Notes under the pieces: model-generated | The model's database searches: none | Seen by the model: only the letters and a program-made list of their open reading frames with translations | Told to the model about the DNA's origin: nothing | Part shown: positions 15,414-26,780 of the stretch, piece by piece | How the letters are laid out: every line of letters begins with the position of its first letter | Numbering within the stretch: the first letter of the stretch is position 1 | Translations under genes and position numbers: made by a program | From: Sphingomonas sp. 28-63-12 | GTDB lineage: Bacteria > Pseudomonadota > Alphaproteobacteria > Sphingomonadales > Sphingomonadaceae | Direction of reading: 5' to 3' | DNA length: 64,000 bases | Assembly (NCBI GenBank): GCA_002281535.1 | Contig: NCGD01000008.1 | Coordinates: 62,001-126,000, forward strand

Positions 15414-16679
15414 TCAAGCCCGCACCTGGCCCGTCCCCCGACCCACCCATTTATATGTCGTCAGCCCTTCGAGCGCGACGGGCCCGCGCGCGTGCAGCCG
15501 CCCGGTCGCAATACCGATTTCCGCACCCAGCCCGAATTCACCGCCATCGGCATATTGGGTCGAAGCGTTCCACAGCACGATCGCACTATCAACGCCCGCC
15601 AGAAAGCGCTCAGCGGTCGCCGCGTCGCCAGTGACGATCGCGTCGGTATGGTGCGATCCGTGGGCGGCGATATGCGCCATTGCTCCCGCCACCCCGTCAA
15701 CCACGGCCGCCGAGGCAATCGCCTCGAGATATTCGGTGTCCCAGTCTTCGCTATTGGCGGCGATGACGTGCGGGGCGATCGCCCGGACGGCGCCGTCACC
15801 ACGCACTTCGCAGCCGCTGGCGCGCAGGGCGTCGATCAGCGCGGCACCGGCCGCATAATCGCGATCGATCAGCAGCGTCTCCATCGCCCCGCACACGCCG
15901 GTGCGGCGCATCTTGGCGTTGACGACGATCGCCTCTGCCATCGCCGGATCGGCAGCGGCATCGACATAGACATGGTTGATCCCGTCGAGATGGGCGAGCA
16001 CCGGCACACGGGCATCGGCCTGGACACGCGCGACTAGATTCTTGCCGCCGCGCGGCACGATCATGTCGATCAGCCCGGCAGCGGTGAGCATCGCGCCGAC
16101 CAGGGCGCGATCGGTGGACTCGACCCGCAGCACCGCATCGATCGGCAACCCCGCTGCGGCCAGCCCCTCGACAAAGGCGCCGTGGATGGCCCGGTTGCTC
16201 GCCACCGCTTCGCTGCCGCCGCGCAGGATCACGGCATTGCCCGACATGACGCACAGCGCTGCCGCATCGGCTGTCACATTGGGACGACTTTCATAGACGA
16301 TCCCGATTACCCCGATCGGCACGCGCAGCCGGGTAAGCGTGATGCCGCTCGGCGCTCGCGTCACGTCGATCACCTGGCCGACCGGATCGGGGAGTCCCGC
16401 CACCGCCTCGACCCCCGCCGCCATCGCTTCGATCCGCGCGGGATCGAGCCGCAGCCGGTCGAGCATCGCCGACGACAGGCCGCCTGCCGCTGCTTGGGTC
16501 ATATCGGTTGCGTTGGCGGCCTCGATCACCGGCGCGGCCGCGCGGATCGCCCCCGCGGCCTGGCGCAATCCCTCGGCTTTGGCCGCTGTCGGCATTCCCG
16601 CCAGAATCATCGATGCGCGCCGCGCGCGTGTGCCAAGTGCGGTGATGGTTTGAACGGGATCAGGCGTCGCTTCAGTCAT
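15414..16679 (-). CDS. proA: Gamma-glutamyl phosphate reductase ProA
   Basis: 421 residues, full length. [49 protein letters not shown], and the active-site Cys in [15 protein letters not shown] are all conserved; [31 protein letters not shown] closes the protein. It reduces gamma-glutamyl phosphate to the semialdehyde for proline synthesis. The proB partner is not in the window. It is divergent from the DUF3667 gene across a 92-base gap that should hold both promoters. Confidence 0.96.
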   Translation of the reverse strand: MTEATPDPVQTITALGTRARRASMILAGMPTAAKAEGLRQAAGAIRAAAPVIEAANATDMTQAAAGGLSSAMLDRLRLDPARIEAMAAGVEAVAGLPDPVGQVIDVTRAPSGITLTRLRVPIGVIGIVYESRPNVTADAAALCVMSGNAVILRGGSEAVASNRAIHGAFVEGLAAAGLPIDAVLRVESTDRALVGAMLTAAGLIDMIVPRGGKNLVARVQADARVPVLAHLDGINHVYVDAAADPAMAEAIVVNAKMRRTGVCGAMETLLIDRDYAAGAALIDALRASGCEVRGDGAVRAIAPHVIAANSEDWDTEYLEAIASAAVVDGVAGAMAHIAAHGSHHTDAIVTGDAATAERFLAGVDSAIVLWNASTQYADGGEFGLGAEIGIATGRLHARGPVALEGLTTYKWVGRGTGQVRA

Positions 16680-16771
16680 CAGACCAACCTAGCAGCGCTA
16701 ATCGCGCGCGCCAATGTCGCACCGCACAAGATTTAGTCGCACCGGCCTCATCCTTTTGATAGCATTGGCCC

Positions 16772-17854
16772 ATGACGGGGGGATTCGAAGCGGCGGGTGA
16801 TCTCGCCACCGGGGGACTGATTGGCCGCGCCTTTGAGCCGCCGGCCGGCGAGGTCGTGCATGGCGCCCATGGCGAAGGGCTGTGCCTTAACTGTGGCACC
16901 GCGCTGAAGGGTGAATTCTGCTATCGCTGTGGCCAGACTGCGCATGTCCATCGCACGCTCAGCTCGATCGTGCACGATCTGCTCCACGGCGTCTGGCATT
17001 TCGAGGGCAAGATCTGGTCAACCCTGCCGATGCTGTTCACCCGGCCCGGCGAGCTGACCCGGCGCTACATTGCCGGCGAACGCGCGCGTTTCGTCTCGCC
17101 GCTGGCGCTGTTCCTGTTCTCGGTATTCCTGATGGTCGCCACCTTTGAGACAATCGGCGGCCCGATCGGCGGAGACAACGCCAAAGTTCGACGCAATGGC
17201 TCGGAGTTCAACGTCAAAGGCATTGCCGCAGCGCTGGCCGAGGCAGAGGCGCAACAAAAGACGCTGGAGGCCCAACGTGCCGCCATCGTGGCAAAACACG
17301 GCGACACCGAAGCGATCGATGACAAGCTGGAAAGCCTACGCAGCGATATTGGCGGGCTGCGTACCGCCAGCGCCGTCACCACCGGCAAGATCGAGGACGT
17401 CAAGCTGAGCAGCAAGGTCCACACGGGGATCGACTCGATCGATCACCGCATCGATTACGCGATCAAGGAGCCCAAGCTGTTCCTCTACAAGCTCCAATCC
17501 AGCGCCTATAAATATAGCTGGGCCCTGATCCCGATCTCAATCCCGTTTATCTGGCTGCTCTTCCCGTTCCGGCGCGATGTCGGACCCTATGATCATGCGA
17601 TCTTCGCGATCTACTCGCTCTCGGCGATGACAATGGGGGCGGTTGGCCTCAGCCTTGCCAAGGTGATCGGCCTGCCAGGCGGGATGATCGCCACCGTTTT
17701 CACCGCAGGCCCGCCGCTGCACATGTACAAGCAATTGCGCGGTGCCTACGGCATCGGTCGGTTCGGCGCGATCTGGCGAACCATCGCGCTACTGGTGTTC
17801 GCGCTGGTCGCCGGCCTGATCTTCTTCATCGTTATCCTCGGGCTGATCGCCTGA
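16772..17854 (+). CDS. DUF3667 zinc-ribbon membrane protein
   Basis: 360 residues. The N-terminus carries a zinc ribbon, Cys38-x2-Cys41 and Cys50-x2-Cys53, followed by VHRTLSSIVHDLLHGVWHFEGKIWSTLPMLFTRPGELTRRYIAGERARFVSPLALFLFSVFL, the DUF3667 signature. A charged predicted coiled coil occupies ~145-215, and three or four membrane helices fill the C-terminal part. No enzymatic motif is seen, and the family function is unknown. It is monocistronic, convergent with the secreted protein that follows. Confidence 0.88.
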   Translation: MTGGFEAAGDLATGGLIGRAFEPPAGEVVHGAHGEGLCLNCGTALKGEFCYRCGQTAHVHRTLSSIVHDLLHGVWHFEGKIWSTLPMLFTRPGELTRRYIAGERARFVSPLALFLFSVFLMVATFETIGGPIGGDNAKVRRNGSEFNVKGIAAALAEAEAQQKTLEAQRAAIVAKHGDTEAIDDKLESLRSDIGGLRTASAVTTGKIEDVKLSSKVHTGIDSIDHRIDYAIKEPKLFLYKLQSSAYKYSWALIPISIPFIWLLFPFRRDVGPYDHAIFAIYSLSAMTMGAVGLSLAKVIGLPGGMIATVFTAGPPLHMYKQLRGAYGIGRFGAIWRTIALLVFALVAGLIFFIVILGLIA

Positions 17855-17881
17855 TCGGCGCCATTCGCGCCGCGCGGGTCA

Positions 17882-18259
17882 TCAGGCCTTGCAGGGATAG
17901 CGCTTCGTCATAAAGGCAGCGAAGGCAGTCTCGACACTGGTCTTACTGCGCTGCGCGACCGGAATTCGGCTGAATTCGGCGATGATATCGTCGCTGGTGA
18001 CATTGGCGGTGCCCTTGGGCGGCGGGCAGCTGCCGGGCTTACGGCCGGCGGCGACATCGGCATCGATCTTGGCGCGATAGGCGGTGCCGGCGCCCTTGAT
18101 CTCGTTGCGCAGCACAGTGATATCGGGCGATCCCATCGCCAGAATACCCTTGGCCTTGAGCGCTTCGGTCTTGGCGAGAAAGTCGGCGACGGTCATCGCC
18201 TGCGCCATAGCCGGTACGATCATCGCCAGCCCGGCTGCAGCCATCAAGAACTTGCGCAT
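17882..18259 (-). CDS. Small secreted protein, possibly Rap1a/Tai-like
   Basis: 125 residues from ATG 18259 with an AAAGGAGA site. The signal peptide is [20 protein letters not shown]. The mature part has two Cys, in GSCPPPKG and at the C-terminus RYPCKA. A helical segment ending [25 protein letters not shown] recalls the C-terminal pattern of Rap1a/Tai periplasmic proteins, but this resemblance is weak and a plain sphingomonad secreted protein is equally likely. It lies downstream of ftsH past a terminator, so it is probably transcribed alone. Confidence 0.6.
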   Translation of the reverse strand: MRKFLMAAAGLAMIVPAMAQAMTVADFLAKTEALKAKGILAMGSPDITVLRNEIKGAGTAYRAKIDADVAAGRKPGSCPPPKGTANVTSDDIIAEFSRIPVAQRSKTSVETAFAAFMTKRYPCKA

Positions 18260-18340
18260 CAACTCATCTCCTTTGGCATGGCAAATGCCATATCATTGCC
18301 GGACGCGCGATGACAATCCGACAGGCCATCGCCACCAGCG

Positions 18341-18372
18341 AAAAAGGCCGGCCCGTTGGCGCCGGGCCGGCC
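18341..18372 (-). terminator. Rho-independent terminator after ftsH
   Basis: A 10-bp GC-rich stem (18346-18355 with 18363-18372) closes a 7-base loop and is followed on the minus strand by five T (complement of A 18341-18345). It begins 12 bases past the ftsH stop. Confidence 0.8.
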
Positions 18373-18384
18373 ATGATGTTCTGG

Positions 18385-20352
<1,968 letters not shown>

Positions 20353-20432
20353 CGTCGTGTACTACCTTTCCGAGTCACCAAGATAGGCAGCCACGGGTTA
20401 ATGGCAATGGAACAGTTATACCGTAGCGCTGA

Positions 20433-21482
20433 TCACGCCGATTGACGCGATGGCGCCGCCGAAAAGCGCCAAATTCCGCCCTTTGGCGCCACTAAAATGC
20501 CAGCCTGGGTGGCCTTTTTGCCCCTTTCCAGCGCATCGAGCAGCGATTCAATGTTGGTTGCGTCCGAAAATTCAGGGCGATTAATGGCGTTTACGCGCCG
20601 GACGGAGTCGATCGCCGCCCGGCATAGCCGCCGTTTCAGCTCGCGCGGCAAGTCCGCCATGTCGAGCCAGGCCTGCATATCGGGATCAGCGACGCCGGCG
20701 GGGGCCACGCGTCTGATTGCCCACAGCCACTCTTCTGTCGATCGCAGCGCGGCATCGGCCTCGGCTGCGTGTGCGGCCGAACGGGCCAGCTGAACCGGGT
20801 CGAGCAAGGCGGCATCGCGGAGCAGGGCGCGGAAATGGGTGCGGTCATAACGGCCATCGGCATTGCTCGGATCGTCAACGAACGGCGCCGCCGCCGCCGT
20901 CGCAACCGCGCGTAGCTCCCGCCCCCGCCAACCAAGCAGCGGACGGACTAGATCGATCGACAGGGCGTTACGGGCATCGCCGGTATCGATGGCAGGATCG
21001 GCAAAGTCCTGACGCTGCCGCGGGCGAATCCCGGCCAGTCCGGCAACGCCGGACCCGCGCGCCGCGCGCATCAGGAAAGTTTCTGCCTGATCATCGGCAT
21101 GATGCGCGGTTGCCAGCAGTTGGGCGCCGGCGGCGATCGCCCAGCGCTGCAATGCCCGATAGCGTGCCATGCGCGCGCCAGCCTGGACATTGCGGCGATC
21201 GATCGGCGTATCGGGCTGGAGAATGGCGTGCGCCACACCGATCCGCGCGCAATAGGCCGCGACCATCGCTGCCTCATCGGCTGCATCAGCGCGCAAGCCA
21301 TGATCCATCGTCGCGGCGATCGCTTGGCCGGGAAAGGCCGTGGCCGCCAGTACGAGCATCCCCATGCTGTCGGGCCCGCCCGACACGGCAAGTGCCATTG
21401 GCGCCACCGGATCCACCGCCCGGCCAAGCGCCGCCGCCAGATCCGCCCGGAAGCGCGCCACGCCTGCCGGATCGGGCGGCAT
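20433..21482 (-). CDS. tilS: tRNA(Ile)-lysidine synthase TilS
   Basis: 349 residues from ATG 21482, 10 bases after cpoB; a longer frame would overlap cpoB. The PP-loop SGGPDS is at 34-39, followed by ATMDHGLRADAADEAAMVAAYC, LLATAHHADDQAETFLMRAARGSGVAGLAGI, the family fingerprint, and VRPLLGWRGRELRAVA. The enzyme puts lysidine on C34 of the AUA-decoding tRNA. The C-terminal domain is short, as in other alphaproteobacteria. Confidence 0.95.
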   Translation of the reverse strand: MPPDPAGVARFRADLAAALGRAVDPVAPMALAVSGGPDSMGMLVLAATAFPGQAIAATMDHGLRADAADEAAMVAAYCARIGVAHAILQPDTPIDRRNVQAGARMARYRALQRWAIAAGAQLLATAHHADDQAETFLMRAARGSGVAGLAGIRPRQRQDFADPAIDTGDARNALSIDLVRPLLGWRGRELRAVATAAAAPFVDDPSNADGRYDRTHFRALLRDAALLDPVQLARSAAHAAEADAALRSTEEWLWAIRRVAPAGVADPDMQAWLDMADLPRELKRRLCRAAIDSVRRVNAINRPEFSDATNIESLLDALERGKKATQAGILVAPKGGIWRFSAAPSRQSA

Positions 21483-21492
21483 CGTCACCAGA

Positions 21493-22488
21493 TCAGTTGG
21501 CCTTGCACTTTTCCTGGGCGCGACCGCGCGCGACATCTGCCTTCATCTCGGCGGTGATCTTGGTCGGATAGACCTCAAGCAGCTCGTCATAGACCTGGCA
21601 GATATCGGCCGATGGCTTGCCGAGCTTCTTCAGCGCGACGGTCAGGAAATACAGGCTGTCCGGTGCACGTTCGCCGTCATGAAATTTCTTGTAATTCTCG
21701 TAAAAGGCAAGCGAGGCGAGCGAAGGCTTGCCCTCGTCCAGATACGAACGGCCGAGCAGATTCTGCGCCCAGCTGGCGCGGCGATGGGTCGGATATTTGG
21801 CAACGACCTGCTTCAACTGAGCCTGCGCCTCCGGATAGAGCTTCGCCTGCCACAACCGATAGCCATAGACATAGCCATCATCGGCAGGATCGTCGGTCGC
21901 CGGACGCTCGACCGCTGCGACCAGGCGCGCGCGCGCCGGATCGGCCGCGGTCGGCGCTGGCGTGGCGGCTGCCGGCTTCGGCAGAGTCGCCGGCTTGACG
22001 ATCGGCAGCGGCTTTGCAGAGGCAGGCGTTGTCCCTAGAGGGGGGGCGCCACCAAATGTGCCGGGCGATCCAGATGCCGCGGCGCTGCCGGGGGTCGACG
22101 CGCCTTCTTCCAGTGCGGTCAGCCGGGCGTCGGTGGATCGACGATAGGCGGCAAAGGCTTCTTCAAACTGTTGCTGCTTATGCTGGGTCTGTTCGATTTG
22201 CCCCGTCATCGCTGCCAGCTGACCTTCAAGGGCGCTGACCCGGCCGTTCAGATCGGCGACCGGTGTGGTTGCCGGCGTGCCGGGCGCGGTTGCCGGTACA
22301 CCGGTTTGGGGACTGATTTCGGGTGGAAAATATTGGCCATTGCCGCCGGGAAAGACCTTGCGTTGAACCGCGCGCATTTCCCGCTCGAGCCGATCGACCC
22401 GGCCATCGATCGCCGTCTGGGCCGTGGCCATGGTCGAGCTCATCGAGAGCCCGGCCAGCAACGCAATTCCGATCAACTTGGTCCGCAT
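21493..22488 (-). CDS. cpoB: Tol-Pal system protein YbgF/CpoB
   Basis: 331 residues. A signal peptide (IGIALLAGLSMSSTMATAQ), then an N-terminal trimerising coiled coil (DRLEREMRAVQRKVF; SALEGQLAAMTGQIEQTQHKQQQFEEAF), a Pro/Ala-rich linker, and C-terminal tetratricopeptide repeats (YGYRLWQAKLYPEAQAQLKQVVAKYP; ASWAQNLLGRSYLDEGKPSLASLAFYENYKKF). The periplasmic protein coordinates peptidoglycan synthesis with Tol-mediated outer-membrane constriction. The other tol-pal genes are not in the window, so the locus is separated from them. Confidence 0.92.
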   Translation of the reverse strand: MRTKLIGIALLAGLSMSSTMATAQTAIDGRVDRLEREMRAVQRKVFPGGNGQYFPPEISPQTGVPATAPGTPATTPVADLNGRVSALEGQLAAMTGQIEQTQHKQQQFEEAFAAYRRSTDARLTALEEGASTPGSAAASGSPGTFGGAPPLGTTPASAKPLPIVKPATLPKPAAATPAPTAADPARARLVAAVERPATDDPADDGYVYGYRLWQAKLYPEAQAQLKQVVAKYPTHRRASWAQNLLGRSYLDEGKPSLASLAFYENYKKFHDGERAPDSLYFLTVALKKLGKPSADICQVYDELLEVYPTKITAEMKADVARGRAQEKCKAN

Positions 22489-22564
22489 ATCACTCCCCAG
22501 GCACCGCTTGATAATGGGGGTATAGCGGACAGAACCGCCTTGTCGCCAGCCTTAAGGAAATCCC

Positions 22565-23557
22565 TTATGGGGTCGCGTCTGTCCCGGTTGTGGGCGACGG
22601 CACGGGCTGTGGCAGCAATGCCGTCGGTGCGGCGGCCGGGGTCGTTGCTTTGACGACCGGCGGCTTGCTGCTGCGTTCGATCAACGGCCGCGGCGGCCTC
22701 GGCGCAGCGGTCTTCACCACAGCGGTCGCCGGTGCTGTTGTCGGCGCGGCTGCCGTAGCGGCGGGAGACGCCGCAGGCGTCGTGGCAGTGCCGCGCGCGA
22801 GCAGCGCCTGCGCCGTAATCTCGACATCCTTGATGGCGCGGGCACCATCACCAAGTGGCGGCACCGACGAGCCATTGACCGTGACCTGCAGCTTGTCCGG
22901 CCGGCCGACATTGATCATCGGCCGATTGGCATCGGCGGGCACTTCGTAGCGCTCACCCGCCTTTAGTTCATTTTCGAACAGCGATTTGCCATCGGCATCA
23001 TAGACCCGCAGCCAGACGACATCGGTTGCGGTGAGCGTGACCTGGCCATTTGCCGGTGCTGCTGGCGCGGGCGGCGCAACCACCACTGGCGCCGGCGCAC
23101 GCTCGGTGGAGGCGACCGCTGGCGCAGGCTGACCGTCGCCGCGAAACAAGGTTGTGCCATACCAGAGCCCGACCGCGATAAGCACCAGCACTGCCACCAC
23201 CGCACCGGCCATCGCCACGCCGCGGGGCGGCAAGCGCCGCGGGTCCTGCATTTCATACGGCTGATATTCGGGCGGGCGACGCACCAGATCCGCCTGGCTG
23301 CGGACGTCGCGGGCGATCGGCACTTCGTCCATGCCGATAGCGCGGGCATAGGCCTTGGCAAAGCCGACCGAATAGGTGTGCGACGGCAGCCCGGCATAAT
23401 TGGACTGCTCGATCGCTTCGAGATGACGGATCGGCACGCGGGTTCGCGCCGCCACTTCGGCCAGCGTCAGCCCCTGCGCCTCGCGATATTCACGCAGCCG
23501 TTCGCCCGCCGTCTTGGGGAACAGGCTCGCTTCCTCGCCGGGATCGGAATCAGTCAT
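22565..23557 (-). CDS. RodZ-like helix-turn-helix membrane protein
   Basis: 330 residues from ATG 23557. The N-terminal HTH reads AGERLREYREAQGLTLAEVAARTRVPIRHLEAIEQSNYAGLPSHTYSVGFAKAYARAIG, the standard RodZ/Xre fold. A single membrane helix (VAMAGAVVAVLVLIAVGLWYG) follows, then a periplasmic DUF4115-like beta domain (VTLTATDVVWLRVYDADGKSLFENELKAGERYEVP) and a Pro/Ala-rich tail. RodZ links MreB to the cell wall machinery; whether this is the true RodZ or a paralogue cannot be said. It sits between ptsP and cpoB. Confidence 0.88.
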   Translation of the reverse strand: MTDSDPGEEASLFPKTAGERLREYREAQGLTLAEVAARTRVPIRHLEAIEQSNYAGLPSHTYSVGFAKAYARAIGMDEVPIARDVRSQADLVRRPPEYQPYEMQDPRRLPPRGVAMAGAVVAVLVLIAVGLWYGTTLFRGDGQPAPAVASTERAPAPVVVAPPAPAAPANGQVTLTATDVVWLRVYDADGKSLFENELKAGERYEVPADANRPMINVGRPDKLQVTVNGSSVPPLGDGARAIKDVEITAQALLARGTATTPAASPAATAAAPTTAPATAVVKTAAPRPPRPLIERSSKPPVVKATTPAAAPTALLPQPVPSPTTGTDATP

Positions 23558-23645
23558 GGTCTTCTCCGGCTCGGATGAATGGTCGCGGCTATGTCCCAAA
23601 GGCCCCAACAACTGTCAACGCGCGACAAGGCGACTCGGCGCCACA

Positions 23646-25922
23646 TCAGCTCAACTCGACATTATTGTCACTGGCCCAACTGGCAAGCGCTGCCCGCATG
23701 TCGCGCGGTGGGCGGGCGAGCATCACCGCCATGTCCGTCATCAGCTGCCCGCGATCGAGCGAACGGATCATCGCCTTGACCGGCCCGACCGCTGCCGGCG
23801 TGATCGACAGCCGTTCGATGCCGAGCCCGATCAACGCCATCGCCTCCAGCGTACGCCCGCCCATTTCACCGCACACGGCCAGATCAACGCCCGCGGCGCG
23901 GGTCGGCCCCACCACCCGGGCCAGAAAGCGCAAGATCGCCGGGCTCAGCCAGTCATAGCGCTCGGCAAGCTTGGGATTGGCGCGATCCGCCGCGAACAGG
24001 AACTGGGTTAAATCATTGGTGCCGATCGACAGAAAATCGAGTCGCGGCAGCAGCACATCGAGCATCTCCGCCAGCGCCGGCACTTCGAGCATCGCGCCAT
24101 AGCGAATCAGCGTCGGCAATTTGCGTTGGCGGGAGGCGATCCAGGCGCGCTGCGTCTCGAACAAAGCCTGGGCTTCGTCAAATTCCCAGGGTTCGGAGAC
24201 CATCGGGAACATCACATTCAGCGTGCGGCCTGCCGCCGCCTCGATCAGCGCGCGCGCCTGCGCCTTCATCAGCCCGTCGCGTTCGAGCGCGAGCCGGATC
24301 GCGCGCCAGCCCATCGCCGGGTTTTCCTCATCGCCCGCATCGTCTTTGAGATAGGGCAAGGCCTTGTCGCCGCCGATATCGACTGTCCGGAAGATCACCG
24401 GCCGGTCGCCGGCCGCTTCGAGCACATCGCGGTAGAGCCGCTGCTGGCGTTCGCGCTGCGGCAGCGTTGCTGAAACCAGAAACTGGAATTCGGTACGGAA
24501 CAGACCGATTCCGTCGGCCCCGGTCAAATCGAGCGCGGCGACATCATCGCGCAATCCGGCATTGACCATCAATGTCATCCGCGTGCCGTCCAGCGTGGTC
24601 GGCGGCGCATCCTTGAGCGCGGCGAACGACGCCCGCCGCTTCTGGCTGAGCAGCAGCTTGCCCTCGAACGATTCCTCGATCAGCGGCGTCGGGCGCGCAA
24701 AGACGCTGCCGTCGGTCACGTCGAGCAACAGCAAATCGCCCTCGCCGATCAAGCGCCGGACATCCTTGACGCGTCCAAGCACCGGCACGCCCATCGCGCG
24801 GGCGACAATCGTGACATGGGCGGTCAGCGATCCTTCCTCCAGCAGCACGCCCTTCAGCCGCCGCCGATCATATTCGAGCAATTCAGCCGGCCCGAGATTG
24901 CGCGCGATCAGAATCGAATCGGCACGCAGCCCAAGTTGCGCCGCGGTGCCCATCTGGCCCGAGACGATGCGCAGCAGCCGGTTCGACAGATCCTCGAGAT
25001 CGTGCATCCGCTCGGCCAGCAGTGGATCGTCGATCTGGCGCATCCGCATCCGGGTGCGCTGCTGCACGCGCTCGATTGCCGCCTCGGCGGTTAGCCCGCT
25101 GTCGATCGCTTCGTTGATCCGGCGCGCCCAGCCCTCGTCATAGGCAAACATCTTGTAGGTCTCGAGCACCTCGTCATGCTCGCCGCCGCTACCGAACTCG
25201 GCTTGCGCTGCCATCCGCTCGATCTGCTCGCGCATCTTGTCGAACGCGCCATAGACGCGGTGGCGCTCGGCCTCAACGTCTTCGGCGACGGTATGTTCGA
25301 TGGTGATCCGCGGCTGGTGAAAAACAGCAACGCCGCGCGCCATCCCTTCGACCAGCTTGAGGCCCGGGATGCGCATCGCCGCAGTCGATTGCGGGCGCGT
25401 CGTCGCCGCGCCGGTCGCGTCGATCAGATCGGCATTGGCGATCAACTCGGACAGCACCATCGCCACCGTCTGCAGCGCCTCGACCTCGACATCGGCATAA
25501 CGGTGCGGTTCGATGTGCTGGACGCACAATACGCCCACCGCACGCTCGCGCCGGATGATCGGCACCCCGGCGAAGCTGTGGAATTTTTCCTCGCCGGTTT
25601 CGGGCTTATAGGCAAAATCGGGATGGCTCGCCGCCTCGTCGAGGTTGAGCATCTCGACATGCTGGGCAATCGTCCCGACCAGCCCCTCGCCCAGCGCCAT
25701 CTTGGTGACATGGACGGCCGCCTGATCCAGCCCTTGCGTCGCGAACAGCTCGAGCACGCCATCGCGCAGCAAATAGATCGAACAGACTTCGCTATTGGTC
25801 GCTGCGCCGATGATCTTGACGACGCTGTTGAGCTTGGCCTGCGCCGTCGTCCGTGCAGCCATCACATCATGCAGGCGGACGAGCATTTCGCGGGCGGAAG
25901 TGGCGGCAGAAGACAAGGTCAT
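23646..25922 (-). CDS. ptsP: PTS enzyme I-Ntr (PtsP)
   Basis: 758 residues. An N-terminal GAF domain (~15-160) precedes the enzyme I module. The phospho-His is in GSLTAHVTIVARAMGVPVLG; the PEP-binding C-terminal barrel has DGIGLFRTEFQF, FRTVDIGGDKALPYL, ENPAMGWRAIRL, MFPMVSEPWEFDEAQALF and the catalytic-Cys motif AVCGEMGG. It starts the nitrogen-related phosphorelay. The partner genes ptsN/ptsO are not in the window. It is preceded by an 83-base gap from the TonB-like gene. Confidence 0.95.
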   Translation of the reverse strand: MTLSSAATSAREMLVRLHDVMAARTTAQAKLNSVVKIIGAATNSEVCSIYLLRDGVLELFATQGLDQAAVHVTKMALGEGLVGTIAQHVEMLNLDEAASHPDFAYKPETGEEKFHSFAGVPIIRRERAVGVLCVQHIEPHRYADVEVEALQTVAMVLSELIANADLIDATGAATTRPQSTAAMRIPGLKLVEGMARGVAVFHQPRITIEHTVAEDVEAERHRVYGAFDKMREQIERMAAQAEFGSGGEHDEVLETYKMFAYDEGWARRINEAIDSGLTAEAAIERVQQRTRMRMRQIDDPLLAERMHDLEDLSNRLLRIVSGQMGTAAQLGLRADSILIARNLGPAELLEYDRRRLKGVLLEEGSLTAHVTIVARAMGVPVLGRVKDVRRLIGEGDLLLLDVTDGSVFARPTPLIEESFEGKLLLSQKRRASFAALKDAPPTTLDGTRMTLMVNAGLRDDVAALDLTGADGIGLFRTEFQFLVSATLPQRERQQRLYRDVLEAAGDRPVIFRTVDIGGDKALPYLKDDAGDEENPAMGWRAIRLALERDGLMKAQARALIEAAAGRTLNVMFPMVSEPWEFDEAQALFETQRAWIASRQRKLPTLIRYGAMLEVPALAEMLDVLLPRLDFLSIGTNDLTQFLFAADRANPKLAERYDWLSPAILRFLARVVGPTRAAGVDLAVCGEMGGRTLEAMALIGLGIERLSITPAAVGPVKAMIRSLDRGQLMTDMAVMLARPPRDMRAALASWASDNNVELS

Positions 25923-26005
25923 GCTACCCGGCTACCAGATTGAGCCGAGCCGCGCCAACCTGCTTGCGGCGTTGCAATATTATTCCGTCCCCAGCGCGCC
26001 AAAGC

Positions 26006-26719
26006 TCAGCCGCCCAGCGCCGAGAAGCGGCTATGCACACCGACCCGCCATTCGAACTCGACGGGTTGATCGATCAGCGGCCGGCCGTCGCGCATCGGCG
26101 GGCGCATGCGCAGCAGCGGCAGCCCGCGCAGCACTGCCTTGCGTACACCCGGAATGGTTGGCGATTCGCTCAAGATACGGCAATCGATCCGGGTGTCGGC
26201 TGCAACCAGGCAGCGCAGCCGAAAGGTCACGTCCATCGGCACGCGCCACAAATCCTCGTCCATCAGCGGGAAGAACTCATCATCGGTGAGGGTGCGGACC
26301 CAGCGCGGCGGCTGGAGGCCGGGCAGTGCCGACCGTCCGCCGCCGATCACAATGTCGCCGCTGCCGTTGGCCGGCACGGGCGCCGGCAGCGCCACCGGCC
26401 GGACATCGACCGGCCGTGGCAAGGGTTTTGGCGCAAGCGAGGGCGAGATGGGCTGAACCTCAACCGGTTTTGCCGGAGCGGGGGTGGCCGGCTGCGCGCC
26501 CGCGCGCGCGGGCGGAACGGGTAGCGCCGGCGCCGGTTCGCGGTCGATCGGCAGGAGCTTGACCAGGAACGGACTATTTTCAATAACGACCCGCCGCGCG
26601 ACCGGCGCCAGCGTCACTAACAGGACGATCGCGAGATGCAGCGCCAGCACCAGGGCGAGAGTCGAAGCGCGGCGAACCATCGGCCGCTCTTCGTCATCCC
26701 ATGCACTGCGCATTGCCAT
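26006..26719 (-). CDS. TonB-like membrane-anchored protein
   Basis: About 237 residues from ATG 26719; ATG 26713 and 26680 are alternatives and no clear ribosome site decides. One N-terminal membrane helix (TLALVLALHLAIVLLVTLAPVA) is followed by a Pro/Ala-rich spacer (~65-130) and a C-terminal domain with LRCLVAADTRIDCRILSESPTIPGVRKAVLRGLPLLRMRPPMRDGRP, a pattern related to TonB/energy-transducer C-termini. Such proteins could span the periplasm and energise outer-membrane receptors; the exact partner is unknown. Confidence 0.6.
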   Translation of the reverse strand: MAMRSAWDDEERPMVRRASTLALVLALHLAIVLLVTLAPVARRVVIENSPFLVKLLPIDREPAPALPVPPARAGAQPATPAPAKPVEVQPISPSLAPKPLPRPVDVRPVALPAPVPANGSGDIVIGGGRSALPGLQPPRWVRTLTDDEFFPLMDEDLWRVPMDVTFRLRCLVAADTRIDCRILSESPTIPGVRKAVLRGLPLLRMRPPMRDGRPLIDQPVEFEWRVGVHSRFSALGG

Positions 26720-26780
26720 CGTGCCCATAGCGCAGATTACGCAGCGAGCCGCGGGGAACACAACTAGCCATGAACCGCGA